Positions 6,719-8,697 of a stretch of DNA of 8,697 nt are shown piece by piece (the stretch's first letter is position 1; each line of letters starts with the position of its first letter). The stretch covers positions 1-8,697 of the forward strand of contig PWJP01000109.1 in the NCBI GenBank assembly GCA_003559985.1, given 5' to 3'. A program made the position numbers and the translations under genes. Under the pieces are notes generated by a model that had not been told where the DNA came from, ran no database searches, and was given only the letters and a program-made list of their open reading frames with translations. Source of the DNA: Saprospirales bacterium (lineage in GTDB: Bacteria > Bacteroidota > Bacteroidia > Chitinophagales > Saprospiraceae).

Positions 6719-7405
6719 ATGAAGCTCAACAACCGGATTGAAAAAACCGGTGATGGTTTTCCCACAATAATTTCAGGCAAATACAATGCCAGGTACCATT
6801 CAGGGCACGGATCTCTGAGTGAGAGCAATCACGTATTTATCGATGCAGGTTTGCGACACTATCTGGCCTCAAATGCAGAGGTTTCAAGGATTAATTTAGT
6901 GGAATACGGTTTTGGAAGCGGACTCAATGCCTGGCTCACTGCGATGGAGTGCACATCAGGCCCTGAAATACTCTACACAACTATTGAAAAACACCCTATT
7001 ACAGAGCCGGAAGCAAAAGCTTTCATCGAGGCCATACCTGATGAATTTACAACCGAAAAGGACCTGGCATTATTCCGAAAAATCCACAATGCAGAATGGG
7101 GAAATTTTGCCGAAATTCACCCCCATTTTCAGCTGAGAAAACTGGATCAATCCTTTGAAAATTACACCCTTGAAGACAAGCCGAACCTCGTTTATTACGA
7201 TGCATTTGGTCCCGGGACTCAGGCTGAGCTGTGGACGGAGGAAATTTTTTCACCCCTTTACGATGCCCTGACTCCGGGTGGAATTATCGTAACCTACTGC
7301 GTACAGGGCGCATTTCGGCGGATGTTGAGCAAGCTCGGTTTCGACTGGAAAAAACTTCCCGGTCCTCCCGGAAAACGAGAAATGCTGCGGATTGTAAAAC
7401 CCTGA
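6719..7405 (+). CDS. mnmD: tRNA (5-methylaminomethyl-2-thiouridine)(34) methyltransferase, stand-alone MnmD
   Basis: This 228-residue protein matches the methyltransferase half of E. coli MnmC (the DUF752/MnmD family). It uses S-adenosylmethionine to methylate the aminomethyl group on wobble U34 of tRNAs reading Lys, Glu and Gln codons, the last step to mnm5(s2)U. Marks: RYHSGHGSLSESNHVFIDAG (25-44), SAM motif VEYGFGSGLN (61-70), YDAFGPGTQAELW (160-172) in the place of the catalytic D-A-F-x-P motif, TPGGIIVTYC (185-194) and the closing LPGPPGKREMLR (213-224). It stops there, without the FAD-dependent oxidase domain of bifunctional MnmC, as in other stand-alone MnmD proteins. ATG at 6719 fits the family start. 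It lies 29 bases after the small lipoprotein gene and may share its transcript. Confidence 0.9.
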   Translation: MKLNNRIEKTGDGFPTIISGKYNARYHSGHGSLSESNHVFIDAGLRHYLASNAEVSRINLVEYGFGSGLNAWLTAMECTSGPEILYTTIEKHPITEPEAKAFIEAIPDEFTTEKDLALFRKIHNAEWGNFAEIHPHFQLRKLDQSFENYTLEDKPNLVYYDAFGPGTQAELWTEEIFSPLYDALTPGGIIVTYCVQGAFRRMLSKLGFDWKKLPGPPGKREMLRIVKP

Positions 7406-7479
7406 GAACAGGCCGTAATTCGGGGCAATTCTAACGAAAAATCAACCTGCACCCTTCCCCCCTTTAAATTAATTGTTAA

Positions 7480-7512
7480 TTTGGCCCTCGGTTAACGAGG
7501 GTGATGAATATG
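7480..7512 (+). promoter_or_regulatory. Inverted repeat and possible promoter upstream of the symporter gene
   Basis: CCCTCG-GTTAA-CGAGGG (7485-7501) is a perfect 6-bp inverted repeat with a 5-base loop. It is not followed by a T-run, so it is not a standard terminator for mnmD. A TTTG at 7480-7483 and a weak -7 match, TGAATATG (7505-7512, two mismatches to TAnnTTTG), would place the repeat exactly inside a 21-base promoter spacer, a common spot for an operator. The repeat is certain; the promoter and operator roles are inference. Confidence 0.35.
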
Positions 7513-7577
7513 CCGTGCACATCCGGCTTCCATCCTTCTGCAACCACTAACCGGAATTCAACAAAGGGAAAAGAAGT

Positions 7578-8697
7578 ATGAAAAAACTCGCGCTACACTG
7601 GCAAATTATCATAGGAATGGTAGTCGGCATCCTGTTTGGGGTTGTCGCTGTGCAGTTTGAATGGGGGCCACAGTTTGTGATTGACTTCATCAAGCCATTT
7701 GGTTCCATATTCATCGATGTTTTGAAAATGATCGCCATGCCACTGATCATCGCCTCCCTCATCAAAGGAATAAGCGATCTTCAGGACATATCAAGTTTAT
7801 CTATACTCGGTAAGCGGACCATAGGGATTTATTTGGTAACGACTGTATTTGCAGTTACCATTGGACTGACTATCGTCAACATTGTACAGCCCGGAAAAAC
7901 GGTTGCGCCTGAGACCAGGGAGCAACTTGAAACAGCTTACATGGAGGATGCGGACCGCACCCGGCAGTTGGCTGAACAGGCGAGAGATGCAGGTCCGTTG
8001 CAACCACTTGAAGACCTCTTTGCGGAGAATGTTTTTTCAGCCGCTGCCGATAATGGAAACATGCTGCAGATAATCGTAGTTGCCATATTTTTCGGAATTG
8101 GTTTGGTACTGCTGCCCGATAAAAAAGTGGGAACAGTAAAAAAATTCTTTGACGGACTGAACGAGGTTATTCTCAAGCTCATTGACCTCATTATGCTTAC
8201 AGCCCCTTATGGAGTGGGTGCTCTACTGGCAGCCCTGGTGGTGGAATCACCCAGCGTAGATATTTTTGTCGCCTTGCTCTGGTATGCCTTTTGTGTGGTG
8301 CTCGGTCTTAGTATCCTCATTTTCGTTTTCTATCCTTTGATTATGTACCTGTTTACAGGAAAGGGCTACGGATTCTTTTTCCGTGGTATATCACCTGCAC
8401 AACTCGTGGCCTTTTCTACCAGCTCGAGTGCTGCGACACTGCCGGTAACCATGGAGCGCACCGAAGAGCATCTGGGGGTGGACAGAGAGGTGACCAGTTT
8501 TGTACTTCCAATTGGTGCTACCATCAACATGGATGGGACCAGCCTTTATCAGGCGATTGCAGCAATTTTCATAGCCCAGGCATTTGGGATGGAGCTGTCT
8601 CTGGCAGCGCAATTGGGCATAGTCCTCACAGCAACGCTGGCCTCCATTGGATCGGCAGCAGTGCCAAGTGCGGGGATGGTGATGCTTGTAATCGTGC
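7578..8697 (+). CDS. Dicarboxylate/amino acid:cation symporter (DAACS, SLC1 family), partial
   Basis: From ATG at 7578 this reads 373 codons to the right edge, lacking the last part of a protein usually 400-450 or more residues long. DAACS proteins are trimeric inner-membrane carriers that take up glutamate, aspartate or C4-dicarboxylates with Na+ or H+. Hydrophobic segments include about 9-26, 42-63, 82-102, 161-179, 205-222 and 230-258. Family motifs are the re-entrant loop HP1 STSSSAATLPVT (280-291), NMDGT (317-321), whose residues help bind cation and substrate, and GSAAVPSAGMV (358-368) of HP2. The Asp and Arg in TM8 that set substrate choice lie outside the window, so substrate and cation remain open. 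The loop between the third and fourth helices (about 105-150) is long and charged. A/G-rich sequence (AAAGGGAAAAGAAG) precedes the start. Confidence 0.92.
   Translation, partial: MKKLALHWQIIIGMVVGILFGVVAVQFEWGPQFVIDFIKPFGSIFIDVLKMIAMPLIIASLIKGISDLQDISSLSILGKRTIGIYLVTTVFAVTIGLTIVNIVQPGKTVAPETREQLETAYMEDADRTRQLAEQARDAGPLQPLEDLFAENVFSAAADNGNMLQIIVVAIFFGIGLVLLPDKKVGTVKKFFDGLNEVILKLIDLIMLTAPYGVGALLAALVVESPSVDIFVALLWYAFCVVLGLSILIFVFYPLIMYLFTGKGYGFFFRGISPAQLVAFSTSSSAATLPVTMERTEEHLGVDREVTSFVLPIGATINMDGTSLYQAIAAIFIAQAFGMELSLAAQLGIVLTATLASIGSAAVPSAGMVMLVIV

Noticed and set aside
7485..7501. Intrinsic terminator of mnmD
   Set aside because: The hairpin is clean but is followed by TGATGAAT, not a T-run.
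7547..8191. Several minus-strand ORFs (72, 68 and 84 codons)
   Set aside because: All lie opposite the symporter gene, whose membrane segments and motifs are clear.
1..8697. Defence system, mobile element or CRISPR array
   Set aside because: No nuclease, integrase, transposase, toxin-antitoxin or spaced direct repeats were seen; every gene of any length belongs to a recognisable family, mostly housekeeping.

Overview
The window looks like ordinary chromosomal DNA from a member of the Bacteroidota (Bacteroidetes), probably an environmental Cytophagia- or Saprospiria-like lineage. I base this on inference from four signs: a close match to the Bacteroidetes promoter form (TTTG, 21-base spacer, TAnnTTTG) upstream of pdhB; A/T-rich start regions with little Shine-Dalgarno signal; the mix of families (DUF4403-like protein, separate Mpl, stand-alone MnmD, tandem UspA and CBS proteins); and a tiny lipoprotein with an LSSC lipobox. 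No phage, transposon, CRISPR, rRNA or tRNA signature was seen, and no gap between genes exceeds about 265 bases.

Layout. Positions 1-2193 are on the minus strand and hold a DUF4403-like protein (958-2193) followed by a gamma-glutamyltransferase family gene (1-886, cut by the left edge). A 264-base divergent gap leads into a plus-strand pair at 2458-3755: a tandem UspA protein and a tandem CBS protein, 32 bases apart. A 237-base convergent gap (3756-3992) carries a perfect 18-base palindrome and a weak terminator-like hairpin. Next comes a minus-strand block of pdhB (E1 beta of pyruvate dehydrogenase, 3993-4979, with its own promoter) and mpl (murein tripeptide ligase, 5082-6440). Divergent from mpl, the plus strand carries a 50-residue lipoprotein (6537-6689), mnmD (tRNA wobble-uridine methyltransferase, 6719-7405) and a DAACS/SLC1-type dicarboxylate or amino-acid symporter (from 7578, cut by the right edge).

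How the genes fit together. Most are housekeeping genes: acetyl-CoA supply (pdhB), peptidoglycan recycling (mpl), tRNA modification (mnmD) and amino-acid or dicarboxylate uptake. The best candidate for a linked function is the UspA-CBS pair, since both families often bind adenine nucleotides and the two genes sit in one apparent transcription unit. I found no convincing new multi-gene system. The points most worth a second look are the small lipoprotein, the altered substrate-binding motif in the GGT homologue, the UspA-CBS pair, and two clean inverted repeats in intergenic DNA.
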